A DNA stretch of 64,000 bases from Canna indica (lineage: Eukaryota; Streptophyta; Magnoliopsida; Zingiberales; Cannaceae), in assembly GCA_034359265.1 (NCBI GenBank), contig CP136893.1, forward strand, positions 22,080,001-22,144,000. Reading direction: 5' to 3'. The translations under genes and the position numbers were made by a program. Below, piece after piece: positions 21,342 to 32,180 of the stretch. Within the stretch, counting starts at the first letter, position 1; each line of letters opens with the position of its first letter. The notes beneath the pieces were generated by a model, which worked only from the letters and a program-made list of their open reading frames with translations, did not search any database and was not told where the DNA came from.

Positions 21342-22169
21342 CTAGGCCTTAAACTGTGTACATTCAAACCTTTTGTGTCCTTTCTTTTTGCAAAAGAGGC
21401 ATCTGACAGATTTCTTAATAGGGGCAGGCTTAGGACCTTCATTGGGGTTATACTGACCACTACCTTGTCCTTTATGAGATTTCTTCGGAGCAGCAGGTGA
21501 GAAATGCTTAAATTTCTTATGAGGCTTGCCAAAATGGGGTTTGGGATGAACAGTTAGAAAGGTTAGATCACTCTTTTCTTTCTTAAGTTTTTCTTCCTCA
21601 GCAACACATTTAGTAATGAGATCATTCAGAGTCCATTTTTCATTCTGGGTAATATAGGCAGTCTTAATTTGACTGAACTCAGTAGGATGAGAATTTAGGG
21701 CATGAGGAACAAGGAAGAGGGAGTCATCTAGTTCAACTTTCAAGGCTTTAAGCTGGGTTTGAAGCATAACCATTTTCAGAATGAACTCTCTTACACCCCC
21801 AGAGTTATCATAAACCATAGTCGTCAATTCTTTCATTAGATATGCAGTCTCAGCATTATCAGCCACTTGAAATCTTTTCCCAATAGAATTAAGAAACTCT
21901 TTGGCATTTGAAGTATCAGACAATCCACTCATTAAATATTCAGGAATAGTCCTTTTAATGGCAAGCAAGCTTAATCTATTGGATCTCTCCCACTTAACTA
22001 ATAGGTCTTTTTGATCAGGAGTGGCGGTTTGACCTTCAAGAATCACCGGCTTGTCTTCATGAATAGCCATGTCAAGATCAGCCATGCCTAGAGAGAATTC
22101 TATGTCGTGTTTCCACTTCTTAAAGTTTGAACCAGTCAACATATCAATAGAGGCATTGCAGTTGTTCAT
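21342..22169 (-). CDS. Copia element 2 gag (275 aa)
   Basis: Open frame starting ATG at 22169. It contains the gag start pattern LTGSNFKKWK, the central YLMKELTTM block and a CCHC zinc knuckle CLFCKKKGHKRFEC near the C-terminus, which binds RNA in the particle. It ends at a TAG (21342-21344) where related elements read on into pol with a Trp codon, so the stop is probably a mutation and gag-pol was originally one frame. The frame itself is otherwise intact. Confidence 0.88.
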   Translation of the reverse strand: MNNCNASIDMLTGSNFKKWKHDIEFSLGMADLDMAIHEDKPVILEGQTATPDQKDLLVKWERSNRLSLLAIKRTIPEYLMSGLSDTSNAKEFLNSIGKRFQVADNAETAYLMKELTTMVYDNSGGVREFILKMVMLQTQLKALKVELDDSLFLVPHALNSHPTEFSQIKTAYITQNEKWTLNDLITKCVAEEEKLKKEKSDLTFLTVHPKPHFGKPHKKFKHFSPAAPKKSHKGQGSGQYNPNEGPKPAPIKKSVRCLFCKKKGHKRFECTQFKA

Positions 22170-23868
22170 ACTAAAAGTAACTGTGACAAGAATTGAAATA
22201 CTTTAGATTAAATTATGGGGCATGGAATATAATTGAAATTGAGGCTAACAAAATATTACATATTCACCTTTGGGCAGAACATGTAATCACAAAATAAAGC
22301 CTCAATGAGTTAGTATGAGAATACACTGATTTTCAAAAAATCTATCACCTTTGGGCAGACAGATCTCTAGACCAATGCACATCCTAATAACTCCATTTAA
22401 TAAGACCTCCAACTAAAACACTCAATAATCATCCATTGGGAAAAACTATTGAATGAATTAATCTTCAGTATTCCTCATATGATGAGAAAATACACCACTC
22501 ATTATAAGTAATCTCACTTTGGTGGTAATTACAAATAATAACTAGTGAAAAAACTCATCAGGAATCAATATTATGCCCTTTAAATTATTTCAATTCATAA
22601 TATAGTGCAAAAATTAGTATGAAATAAAAATACCTCAACTGTTATGAATCTCTATTTTTAAGCATTCCCTAAATTATTTATATTTATTTATAAATTATGT
22701 CAATCTCTACACCTAATTGTCACAATATTAGGTTTGAGGTTTTATAAAAGATAACATAATTTACAATAATAAATTATCATGTATGAAATTTGCATAAACA
22801 AAATAAGTAATTATGCAAAAATATAACATGAATTATAGTCAAATCATAGCAATTTAATTATAACAATAATTCATAAATCAAGTCAATTGAAGTATGATTA
22901 AATCTATTACAATAATAAATTGACATGTATAAAATTTTCATAAATAAAAATAAGTAATTATGTAAAAATATAACATGAATTATAGTCAAATCATAGCAAT
23001 TTAATTGCAACAATAATTCATAAATCAAACCAATTGAAGCATGAATAAATCTATATATTGGCATTTATAATGTTCAAATTTTGAATCATTATAGCATGAA
23101 AAATCCAAATATATGCAGAAGAAATAATTCTGGTCTAAAATTTTATTGGGCAGATTTTTCAAAAATATTATATTTTTATTTGCTGTGAATCAAAAGAAAA
23201 TAAATAAATAAATTGGGCCTGAAAATTCGGCCTGAATCAGTAATTAAAATTTTTCCTGCGTTGGGTCTATAGTGCTGGGCTTAGCAGCCCAGCCCAGCGA
23301 CCCAGCCGACCGCTGCGGATCGGGTACATGGATGCGGGCGCCACCTGCAGTCAGTCGGGCGTCGCCCGCGTGCCAATTAGGGCACAACAGATGCGGGCGC
23401 CGCCCGCCTGCCTCGTCGAGCGCGCTGCTGACGCGGCGGTGAGCGTCCCCAGGACGCGAGCGATGCGCTCGTTCGCTCGCCTTGAGCAGTGCGGTCGCCG
23501 AGGCAAAAAAAGGCTGCCGCGGCGCGGTTGCTGAGGCGAAAAGGCAACCTGCCGCGGCGCGGAAGCAGGAAAACAATAGGTTTTTTTTAAAAAAAAATAT
23601 GCTAAGGTACATAATCAAAAAATCATATCATTGCTTTACCTTATAAGATCCACTCCAAATAAAATTACACAGCAGGGAGAGAACCAACGGATAAAAACAT
23701 GATTCATCAAAAATATATAATATCCAGAGGATAATAAATTAATCCAAACAGAAAAATTGATTTTAATATATAAAAAAAACGATGAATCAAAATTTAAATA
23801 GATTATTCATCGTATTAAAATCATCCCATAATTATCATAAACGAATTCTTAAATTCATGAAAAAACAG
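22170..23868 (-). other. Long leader of copia element 2
   Basis: About 1.7 kb between the primer site and gag without a supported gene. The part nearest the gag start is AT-rich, with a repeated segment (CAAATCATAGCAATTTAATT at 22839 and 22987) about 148 bp apart. The part at 23260-23570 is strongly GC-rich with GCCGCGGCGCGG-like words and short open frames that show no domain. Such long leaders are known in plant copia elements and may hold packaging signals. Confidence 0.65.
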
Positions 23869-23880
23869 CTCTGATACCAA
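23869..23880 (-). other. Primer-binding site of copia element 2
   Basis: On the minus strand the bases read TGGTATCAGAGC, complementary to initiator methionine tRNA, directly inside the 5' LTR. Confidence 0.93.
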
Positions 23881-23881
23881 T

Positions 23882-24360
23882 TGTAAGACAAATCTTTAAT
23901 CAAGTATTTCATGAATATAAGAATATCATAAATAAATTAGTAAGATAAGATCTTACTTGATGACGACATATCTGCAGCGGAATAAACTTCTGGATCTCCA
24001 AGGAAAGCCGGGTCTTCCTCCACAACACCGTCTCAAATGCTCTGCTTTTGATGGGGAAAGCAACTATGAGCTAGGGTTTTTCCACACGGTGTATAGAGAG
24101 GACCTAGCATCTATTTATAACTGATTATATGGGCCCGTCCATCACGGGCTTCATTAATCGGGCCTACACTTGATTAATCACACCAATCATGGTTAAGTGT
24201 TTCAAGCTCGAATCACATGGATCAAGATCACATGAGCTAACAGTCATCTCAATAATGGATCATAAGATCAAACCCGCTTTTATTAAATCAAAATATTACA
24301 ATTGATTGTAGCCCACATATGAAAAATGAAAATATAGAATATTTAAAAAATATTCTAACA
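23882..24360 (-). repeat. 5' LTR of copia element 2
   Basis: Near-identical to the 3' LTR at 16790-17269. A TATAAATA box lies on the minus strand at 24112-24119. The right edge adjoins the ACTTC target duplication. Confidence 0.94.
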
Positions 24361-25589
24361 ACTTCTCCTTTCTTGATTGAGAGCACCAAACATACTTCAC
24401 ACTATCCCGCACTTTTTCTACCACTTTATCAATGTCCTTCAATCCCTCTTGCATAATTAAGTTCAAGATGTGTGCACAACAACGCAAGTGAAAGAGATAT
24501 CCATTTAACACAAGTCCTTTTCTACTATTCAACTTCGTCTTTAAGTATTGAACACACACATCATTTGTAGAAGAATTATCCAATGTCAATGAAGATAACT
24601 TCTCAACGATGCCCCAATCATTCAAAACATCATAGATTTTGTCAGTCAATGCTACACCAGTGTGAGGAGAAGGCATATAGCTCAAACATAAGATGTACTT
24701 CCTTAAAATCCAATCCTATTAACAAAATGGACAGTTACGGCAAGATAGCCATCACTATTTATTGCGGTCCACAAATCGAATGTCAAACTGATCCTACCAT
24801 GTGACGTTGCTAACGCATTCTTAATCTTCATCTTTTCTGACTCATAAAGCTTCAATATATCAGCCTTTGCAGTATTTCTAGAAACTTGTTGCACACCAGG
24901 ACGTAGATATTCAAAACAAGCCCTAATTCCTCGATATTCAACAAATTGAAATGACAAATTATGCATTGCAATAGCTGAAGCAACCAATTCCCTAAACTTA
25001 TCAGGATCAAATGAGCAATCAGATAAAGTCATATTACCATGAGCATTAGAAGAGAAAAGCATCTGGCCGACATCGCGTGTGTCTCTTTTCTTACATTTCT
25101 CCATATGGCGTAGGAGATGACCGGTCCCGACCCTAGCTTTGCAAGTGAACTTATCATGACAAATGTTGCATTGACACATCTCTTTTCTATCTTCACCCAT
25201 GGGAAGTCGAGTGAACTGCTACCAACACTTTGATATCCTTTGCCTCTTCGTTCCTTTGTTCTTGTCAACTACCCCTGACTTCGATGTTGGAAGTGGAGAA
25301 GCATCCACATCTCCTTCAATTGCATCCACATCTTCTTCAATGTCATCATTGACCACATTATCATCAATGAAAAGTCCAATCTCAAGATTCTCAACGGTAT
25401 CATCTTCTCTCCTCGGCATCTATAAACAAACAACAAAAAAGAACTCATGCATAATATCCCATTCACCCATTGACATATTGCTTTACTATAACAGTATAAC
25501 TCAGTTCAATTAGTGAGCTCAAATAAATTAAGTATGTTTAACTAAAGCGATTAATGAGCACAACTAAATAGTGATGGCAAGATAGTTAT

Positions 25590-25910
25590 TAACTGATTAC
25601 TGTGATTACACATTAGATCAAATACACATTAGATTAAATCAGTGCATATTAAATACACAAGATACACATTAGATCAAATACACTAAGCAAGACAGTGATA
25701 GCACATTAGATCAAATACTAAGCAACATACCCAAGATACATTACTAAGCAAGACAGTGATTGTATTCATTAGATTAAATCAGTGCATGGGTATGATCAAG
25801 CAAGACAGTGATTGTATTCATTAATAAGCAAGATACATTACCAAGATACACATTAATCTAATACATTAAGCAAGACAGTGATTACACCTATGATCAAATT
25901 ACACATTAGA
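25590..25910. repeat. Right subterminal repeats of the hAT element
   Basis: The words CACATTAGATCAAATACAC and AGCAAGACAGTGATT occur several times in the same orientation, interleaved. The stretch lies between the transposase start and the right terminus of the hAT element. Confidence 0.7.
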
Positions 25911-26512
25911 TAGAGTGCGGATCTCGAATCGGAGGCAGAAGTGCAGAGCCGGAGGCATGAGGCAGAGGAGAGCTTCTCCTAGGGCTCGGAGGTAGGCGGA
26001 CAGTGGAGGAGAGTAGGGTGGAGTGGTGGACTGCGGAGGAGAGTTGGAGGTCGGACCTGACGACGGAGGCACGAGGCAGAGCCGCAGTCCGCAGAGGAGA
26101 GCTTCTTCTAGGGCTCGGAGAATCGGAGGTAGGGCGGACTGCAGAGGAGAGGGCGAACTGCGGAGGTCCGAGGAAAGCTCGGAGGTAGGACGCGTTGCGG
26201 AGGAGAGGGCGAGCGAGGAGTGAGGAGTGAGGCACTGCGGCGATCGCGTCGTGTACTCGCGTGACGGCGTGATAGCGTGAGAGGAATGAGTTGAGTGAGG
26301 CGCTGATGCGCGGCGGGCGGGTAAAAAGATAGGTTTTTAATTTTTTGCGGGCCAAACGGGCCGGGCCGGGCCGATAAGAGCCGGCCCGCGTTGGCCCGCA
26401 ATAACTGCGGGTCGGGCCGGCCCGGCTCGATAAGCTTATCGGGCCAAATTTTTCGGCCCGGCCCGCAGTTATCGTGCCGTGCTATCGTGTCGTGCCCAAT
26501 TCTGCCACCCCT
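25911..26512 (-). promoter_or_regulatory. GC-rich promoter-side end of the hAT element
   Basis: This end contains a GA-rich direct-repeat block (GCGGAGGAGAG and GGGCTCGGAG words, 25970-26220), then a block of GGCCCG/CGGGCC words in both orientations (26343-26470), then the terminus. No conserved protein is encoded despite several open frames. By position it should include the transposase promoter. Confidence 0.55.
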
Positions 26513-26520
26513 ATGAGTTA

Positions 26521-26535
26521 GGAGGATATAATAAC
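26521..26535. mobile_element. Small inverted-repeat element, right part
   Basis: GGAGGATATAATAAC completes the inverse of the TATATCCTCCTAA end seen near 14754. It is the part of the small element displaced by the hAT insertion. Confidence 0.55.
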
Positions 26536-28430
26536 TTTCTTTTTCTTTTAACTAGTAATAAAGTTTTGTTTCCAAGGTAGTAATTACCTTCCTTTGGTTG
26601 GACAAATTACTAGATCAACACCCCACCTCTGATTGGACGAATGAGCATCAAAGATTCTTGTCAAGAATAAGTTCAACTTATTTCATCGGATCAAATCATT
26701 TCCTAAACAATTAAACACAATCAGTTGTCTTGTCGTGTGTGTCATTCCAACCACCAATATTTGGTTGCTGACTTACTTGTGGGAGCAGTTCAGATGTCTT
26801 TATCGTGGATAATACAAAGATACGTATAAGAAAGTTTAGGTAAACCTTCTCCCTTTTTTATTCTTATGTTAATTATCAGAAAGATATAGCTCTTAAAAGA
26901 TTAAACTCCTAATATGTGATTCTAAAACCACTAGCTTCATATTGACTATATCATGTTGTTGGGAATCTGCTTTCAGCTGAATTAAATACTAAGCCTTTTT
27001 AGGACAAGCTTCTTCCACATCAGGCTAATTAAGTTTTGTGATGATGGTGATCAGTTTATATCACAAACAGGATAAGAAGAAATAATTGAGTTGCTTTCAA
27101 AAACAGTGAACAATTAATACAAAGTAGACAGGATAGAAATGGAAACATCCTGTTTCATTTACTTTTCATGAAGAGGAACAAGTTGGGCTTCAGCTTTTCT
27201 TTCAAAATGTGATAACTTTAAATGATCATCAACAACAATGATTGTAGAGAGAATAGTCATAGAAACCATTTGGTTCCCTGTGTCTGCCACATACCAAGCT
27301 ATGAACTTGAGGCTGCTCCTCTGCATTGAAAACCTGTCATGTGAAGGAGTGACATGTAAATTATATACATAGATGCCCGGTTGAGGGTATTGGGAGACAC
27401 AAGGCTTTTGGTTTGCTTCCTTCCGACAAAGTAAGAGTAATGCTATTGCAAATCCTAGATGCTATCCTTTAACTTTTGATTTCTTCAGAGGCAATTGATA
27501 AAACTATTGACAACTTCAAAGCAATTGATTGAAGGCTACACAATCTTATATTCTTATACTATAATAAAAGCAATAATTGAGGTTGAGTATCTTGTGAAGA
27601 TTTTCTGCTCTTATTTAATTCTCCTCATTTTTTCTAAAGCAAATTCCTTTTATAAAACCATTATGGGATGATCTCATGTAACATCATCCTTCTTTTATAT
27701 TTAGCATGTTTCATGACCATCATCTTAACTTATCCATTCCAATTTCCAAATGGAGGAACCATTGACTTGCTTAACCACTGTGAGCTTGACACATGTGACC
27801 TTTATGAAATTCCATGGCTTTGATCTAACTGATGTTGTCAAGGCCAAAACATAGTGCTGTTAATTAGGCAATATCTGCTCAGCTTTTTCAGCTTGTTTAT
27901 CTATTGAATTATTCAACCAACTACATACATTGCAAAATTGGAGTTGTGAAATGTCAACAAGCATTAATATTTTCACCTTTTTGAGCTTGCTTATCTGTTG
28001 AATTATTCAACCAATGCTGTCAAATTTCCTTGCACAATGCTTTCAGACATAAACATTTCTAAGCCTGCACAAAGGATTGCTAAATGCGAAATTTGTGTTG
28101 CTGTGAATTAAACAACACATTTGTTCCATCAACTGGTATTAATATTTAGAATTTTGGTGGATACATAGAGCTAAATGCCTTTTGTTTCATGCCTTGTTTT
28201 TGCGGAAATCCTATAACATATTAAATACCATTTGTTTATGAATGGAAGAGCATTTTAATATGATCATTTGCTGTTGTCCTAGTTTAGCATTTTGATTGTT
28301 TTCTATTTTTGGCTTCCTTTCTAAGTTTGATTTTGTAACACAAACAGTGAAACATAAAGGAATGAGAGGGAAAGCAACATTTCTGAGTCAGATTTTTCAA
28401 TATAAGAAACAAAATTATACATTTACAGGC
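26536..28430. other. Intergenic region downstream of the VUP-like gene
   Basis: No long open frame with a recognisable domain. The only structure noted is a direct repeat with the words AGCTTGTTTATCTATTGAAT and AGCTTGCTTATCTGTTGAAT at about 27889 and 27983, each followed by TATTCAACCAA. It would contain the 3' UTR and terminator of the minus-strand gene at 28431-29138. Confidence 0.5.
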
Positions 28431-29138
28431 TCATTTAAGGTGATCTAACATGGACAAAGGGACCAAACAGAGGCCCCTCTTCCTCAGCTCTGTACAATCA
28501 TGTATCCTCTCACCAAGGTTCCTCTCAGCAACCTTACTCCGCTTCATGAACTCTGCAGAATCCATATAGCCAACACCATTCTACAGAAACAAATGAAGCA
28601 GAGTCAAGTCATTCAGCTAAACAAAACACAGAAAAAAAGAACTCCAGAAATCCACCACAAGAACTAATGCTAACTTTACCTGAGAGTTCTGCCTCGCATT
28701 CTCTTCCTTCCTTGCACTTATTTCCAAATGGTTCAAAAAACTAATCTGTGAAGGACTAATACAGCAGCTTTAGCACTTGAATCATATCAAGAAATTATTA
28801 TAATGATAAAGCAAATGTGTGTTAATTCTTCTGACCTTGGGGCTGTTGGCAGGAGAAGTGGCAGTATCCTCCAAAGCTTCATCATCTTCATCGACGTCAT
28901 CCATGGCTCCTCTTGCCTTTCTTCTTCTAAAGATCAGCTTCTTGCTGTTCCTCGATGGATTACATGCGATCCAAGAAGCTGCGTCGGAGACCTCCATGGA
29001 AGACCCGCCATGGATGCTGAAACAGCTGCCGCCTTCCTCCATCCCCTGCTGGGTCGTCTCGAAGTCTTGTACGTAGGAGGTCCAACTGCTCTCCTCGGAT
29101 GGAGCAGGGAATTGCCGAGAGACAAGCGAGTTCGCCAT
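28431..29138 (-). CDS. Vascular-related unknown protein (VUP)-like, three exons, 172 aa
   Basis: Exons on the minus strand are 29138-28836, 28745-28680 and 28580-28431, all GT-AG, all phase 0. The ATG at 29138 is the first downstream of a TATA box near 29244-29250. The product is small and hydrophilic with no membrane segment. Motifs in order: EESSWTSYVQDF near residue 16, MEVSDAASW near 49, a basic FRRRKAR stretch near 72, the LEDTATSPANSPK box at the end of exon 1, and the C-terminal box ELRKRGLCLVPLSML. This order recalls the plant VUP family, small plant-specific proteins linked by published work to vascular tissue; their biochemical role is not known. No stop or frameshift is seen. The family name is from memory of motifs and not from a search. 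Confidence 0.75.
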
Positions 29139-29243
29139 TGGAAGGGCTGTTTGAGCTCTCCGTAAGGAGGTCTGTAGGAGATGATTTGAATGGTGATTTT
29201 GCCTTTGTGAAACCGTGAAGGACAAAGAACCATTCGTGTGGTT

Positions 29244-29250
29244 ATATATA
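29244..29250 (-). promoter_or_regulatory. TATA box of the VUP-like gene
   Basis: TATATA on the minus strand about 106 bases before the start codon, leaving a short 5' UTR of some 75-80 bases without another ATG. The rest of 29251-29521 shows no feature. Confidence 0.6.
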
Positions 29251-29529
29251 CTAGAAGAAGAACAAGAGCAGCAGAGAAGAATTGTTGATGGTGGTGTTGA
29301 GGAAATTGACACATCAACCCCGATTGATGGTTATAATTTTGTTGTGTGTGGTTTCTTTTGGTTGATCCGCAAAGTCAAAATATTCCCAAATAACATTTGT
29401 ATTTAATGCAATCGTAAATGCTGCAAATTGTAAATTTATTATTATTTGATTATCTCTTACAAGTTATAGTTATAAATAAAATGATATTTTTGATTGCTCA
29501 ATACTTGTATGTCACTTACTCGCTGAAAC

Positions 29530-30043
29530 TAGGGGGGTAAGTGAGCGAGCTGCTTGCTAGCTACTCGGGATCAACTCGATGTTGTACTTGAGCTCGGCTC
29601 GAGTTCAAGCTGAGTTTTACATGCGAATGAGCCGAGCTCGAACTAACCAATACTCGGCTCGAGGAGCTCGCTAGCCTATTCGAGCTTTACATGTGAGCTT
29701 AACTTCGAGCTCATTCACGATCTCCGGCCGAGCTTAATTGAGCTCCTTCACGAGCTCACTTAAGCATGGAAAAATAAACGAGTATAACGAGCCGAGCTCG
29801 AGCTCGACCTGCTCAAATATAGCTTGAGTCCAGCTTAAGCTTGGAGATCAAAGCTCGACCGAGCTCGAGCTCTAGTTCGAGCTCAACATTTTTTAAACGA
29901 GTCGAGTTGAGCTTGCCCATACTCGCAGCCCAATGTATTGGCGGGGGTACTTGCCCCCCCCCCCCCCTCCCCCCACCCAAGAAATAAATTCCTGGCTTCG
30001 TCCCTGCATATTCGAGCTCGGCTTGGGCTTGATTACAACCCTA
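29530..30043. mobile_element. hAT-type MITE made of GAGCTCG words (514 bp)
   Basis: Flanked by the 8-bp direct repeat GCTGAAAC (29522-29529 and 30044-30051). The ends are TAGGGGGGTAAG and, inverted, TAGGGTTGTAATC. The interior is largely built of the words GAGCTCG, GCTCGA and GAGCTTG on both strands. A run of 14 C at 29954-29967 lies near the right end. No coding capacity. Confidence 0.9.
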
Positions 30044-30051
30044 GCTGAAAC

Positions 30052-30458
30052 TAGTGTTGTACTTTTATATTGTCCATTTCTTTCTCATTTTATTTAAAAT
30101 TTTACCGGTAGCGAATGGAATTGATAATTTTCTTATTTTTATTTCTTATTTTAGTCATATGTTAATACGATTTTAAAAAAATCATTTTTGACTCTTTAAA
30201 ATGCAACTTATGTGAGTATTTGAATAAAAACACAAATTACCTTATCTAAAAACTAAATTAAAATTTAAACTAAAAATTAGGATAATAAAATTATTTTTAA
30301 AAATATATTCGACCACTAAATTAAAACTCGCATGAAGTTATAATAATTAAATAGTGATTTCCCAAATTGGATTTTTGGAAATGGAAATTTCCAGATTCAA
30401 ATTTTGGGTGTGGAAATTCTCAAACCCGAATATTCAGAATACTCATTTTACCCTCGGC
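30052..30458. other. No supported gene; AT-rich
   Basis: No feature apart from repeated short A/T-rich words and a 'GGAAATT(T/C)(C)' word repeated at 30372-30415. Confidence 0.5.
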
Positions 30459-30992
30459 CAAAGTCTCTAACTCATTAGAGACTTTTGTTGAAAATTATAT
30501 ATATATATTAAAAAATAATTTTAATTTATAAAAAAAATTTATGATTAAAAAGAGATGTTAGAGGCTAAAAAAAATATTTTCAAACTCTCTAATGCATTAG
30601 AGACTTTTGCACAAAGTCTATAAAACTAAATTAAAATTAAAATTAAAATTTATAAAATATTTTGATGTAATTTTTTATTTATTTATCATAATACCTCTTT
30701 TGTATCATAAAAAATTTATTTCATGATCTAAAAGTATTTCTTTGAGTTGTGAAGCTATTATAGTCATTGAGCAAAAGTCTCTAACACATTAGAGACTTTT
30801 GTCCAAAGTCTATAAAACTATATTTAAATTAAAAATAGTGAAATACTTTAGTCCAAAATAACTTTTTTTAATCATACCACCGCTCTTTATATTATAAAAT
30901 ATATATTTCATAATTTAAAACTAAGTTTTTTTAGAATTATAAAGTTATTATAGACTTCGGACAAAAGTCTCTAATACGTTAGAGACTTTTGT
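30459..30992. repeat. Four dispersed copies of a 30-bp palindrome
   Basis: Copies at about 30459-30487, 30580-30609, 30772-30802 and 30962-30992. Each reads AAAGTCTCTAA, a 5-6-base centre, then TTAGAGACTTT. The last two copies also share the following 'TATAAAAC'/'TATAAT' context, and copies 2 and 3 are both followed by CAAAGTCTATAAAACTA, so a longer unit of about 190 bp was probably duplicated. No coding capacity. Confidence 0.85.
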
Positions 30993-31059
30993 CTATAATA
31001 GTTTTATAATTATTAAAAATAAATAAATATATATATACACTAGATACTAGATTAGCACT

Positions 31060-32180
31060 TTAGGCCCAGAAGCGCCCACACACATGAACCAGACTCAAGT
31101 TAAGCCAGACGGCTTAGCCCGGGGCTCCACCCGACCATACAAGGACACTTGTGTCCATATTAATTACGAGGGATTCGTCATTCATGATCCCGACATCTCC
31201 GGGATCAGCCTTGACCCATTCTGAGCAACTTCCCTACGAGATTATCGGGCGACATCATCACCATATACCCCTCATCATGCACTATATACAAACACGATGC
31301 TCTCAAGTACATCTAGATTCTAATTTTTATTTTCCTCACCTAGAACTCATTCTTACTTGAGCCCGACGATCGACCGTTGTCCAACGGATTTGGACAGCTC
31401 ATTTTGAGCCCATACCCTTGGGATCCTTATAAATACTCCTAAGACCTCTTCCTTACCTACCTAATGCTTCGTTGAGATAACCTTTCACATTTACTAAGCC
31501 TTCTTGAGCTATTCTTTGAGCAAATCCTAGTTTCTAGTTGAAACCTTGATTTAGCCTATGTTCTCCATTGCTTCACCATCCAAAGGCATCAAGAGAACTA
31601 GAGAATTTATTTTGGAGCTAAGTATTATTTTATTTGTTCATTTGCTTCATTTATATTGTATTTTGTGGTTTATTTCTTTGTATTTCAAAGTGTGGAGACC
31701 TAGGTTATTAGATCTTAAATGATTTGTGGTTGCCTTGGTGTTAAGGCTTAAATCCACCGGAGTAAACTTAGTTTGCTAGGATTAGTGATTGTTGTCCTTT
31801 AGGGTTTGAGGTGGAAGAGTGCTCTCGGTATGAATGCGAAGACTTCCGGGTGTGGAAATGTCTTAGGTGTGAGAGCAGAGACTCTACATGTAAAAGGTCT
31901 TCATTGTAAGGAAAACATTCATAATCTAGTAAAATTAAGTTTGGAAATCCTAAGCGGTGGTGCTTAGGTAGTGGAGTAGGTATTGGGGCCGGACTATTAT
32001 AAATCAACTTGTTAGCATTGACATGCACTCTTGTGTGTGATTAATTATTTTATTATTGCTTCCGCATTAGTAGTTGAATTGTGAATTAACCTAAGTAATC
32101 AATAAATGATCAAAATCGAAATTTAGATTAAGTTTTTAGTTAAAACACTATTTACCCCCTCTAGCGTAGGCCATTCGACT
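31060..32180 (+). repeat. LTR-like remnant, possibly a solo LTR
   Basis: The right part (TTTACCCCCTCTAGCGTAGG at about 32151) resembles the end of many plant LTRs, and the left part has the mixed-composition sequence typical of LTRs. There is a GATCCTTATAAATACTCC TATA-like block at about 31420-31437. No partner LTR or primer site is seen, and no target duplication could be identified. Confidence 0.45.

Larger units (their letters stand above)
16790..24360 (-). mobile_element. Copia element 2, full length, minus strand, young
   Basis: Two LTRs of 480 and 479 bp enclose gag and pol on the minus strand. The element is flanked by the 5-bp direct repeat ACTTC (16785-16789 and 24361-24365), which also restores the hAT gene's continuity. 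The LTRs begin TG and end CA. By eye they differ by eight substitutions and one 1-base indel, about 98% identity, so the insertion is recent. In spite of this the coding region carries several stops and frameshifts. Confidence 0.96.
15538..25419 (-). pseudogene. hAT transposase gene with BED zinc finger, split by a copia element
   Basis: Read from right to left: an acidic N-terminal part (25419-25222); an in-frame TAG at 25219-25221; a BED zinc finger with Cys-Xn-Cys and His-Xn-His/Cys (CNIC, HLLRHMEKC) at about 25090-25170; the LTFDLWT block near 24760; a frameshift near 24715; the PHTG and LDNSSTND blocks; then the copia insertion; then PTRWNSTFLML near 16725 and the RNase H-like C-terminal part. 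Introns are likely at 16036-16128 and near 15647-15740. The end has the dimerisation signature ASESAFS (about 15830). The last intron's donor reads GG instead of GT. The stop, the frameshift, the donor change and the copia insertion each disable the gene. Confidence 0.85.
14882..26512 (-). mobile_element. hAT transposon, inactivated, with a nested copia element
   Basis: Flanked by the 8-bp direct repeat ATGAGTTA (14874-14881 and 26513-26520), the size typical of hAT insertion. The right end inverted reads AGGGGTGGCAGAATTGGGC, a normal hAT-like terminus. The left end starts CTCAGCGGGCCG and lacks the matching tip, although the adjoining GGCCCGGCCCG-rich block is shared by both ends. The transposase gene runs on the minus strand and is broken. 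A copia element (16790-24360) sits inside the gene. Without it the hAT element is about 4.06 kb. Confidence 0.88.

Noticed and set aside
25906..26401. Ser/Arg/Pro-rich minus-strand open frames of 97-149 aa
   Set aside because: Low-complexity GC-rich repeats at the end of the hAT element; no domain and no position in the transposase gene.
26536..28430. Possible long non-coding RNA or second host gene next to the VUP-like gene
   Set aside because: No splice-consistent frame or conserved motif could be supported by eye.
28803..29165. Plus-strand open frames of 85 and 120 aa
   Set aside because: Antisense shadows of exon 1 of the VUP-like gene, which has splice sites and conserved motifs on the other strand.
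29954..29967. Run of 14 C as a possible structural signal
   Set aside because: Most easily explained as a homopolymer in a MITE and prone to sequencing error.
30459..30992. CRISPR-like array because of repeated palindromes
   Set aside because: Only four copies, irregular spacing and a plant nuclear context; CRISPR arrays are prokaryotic.
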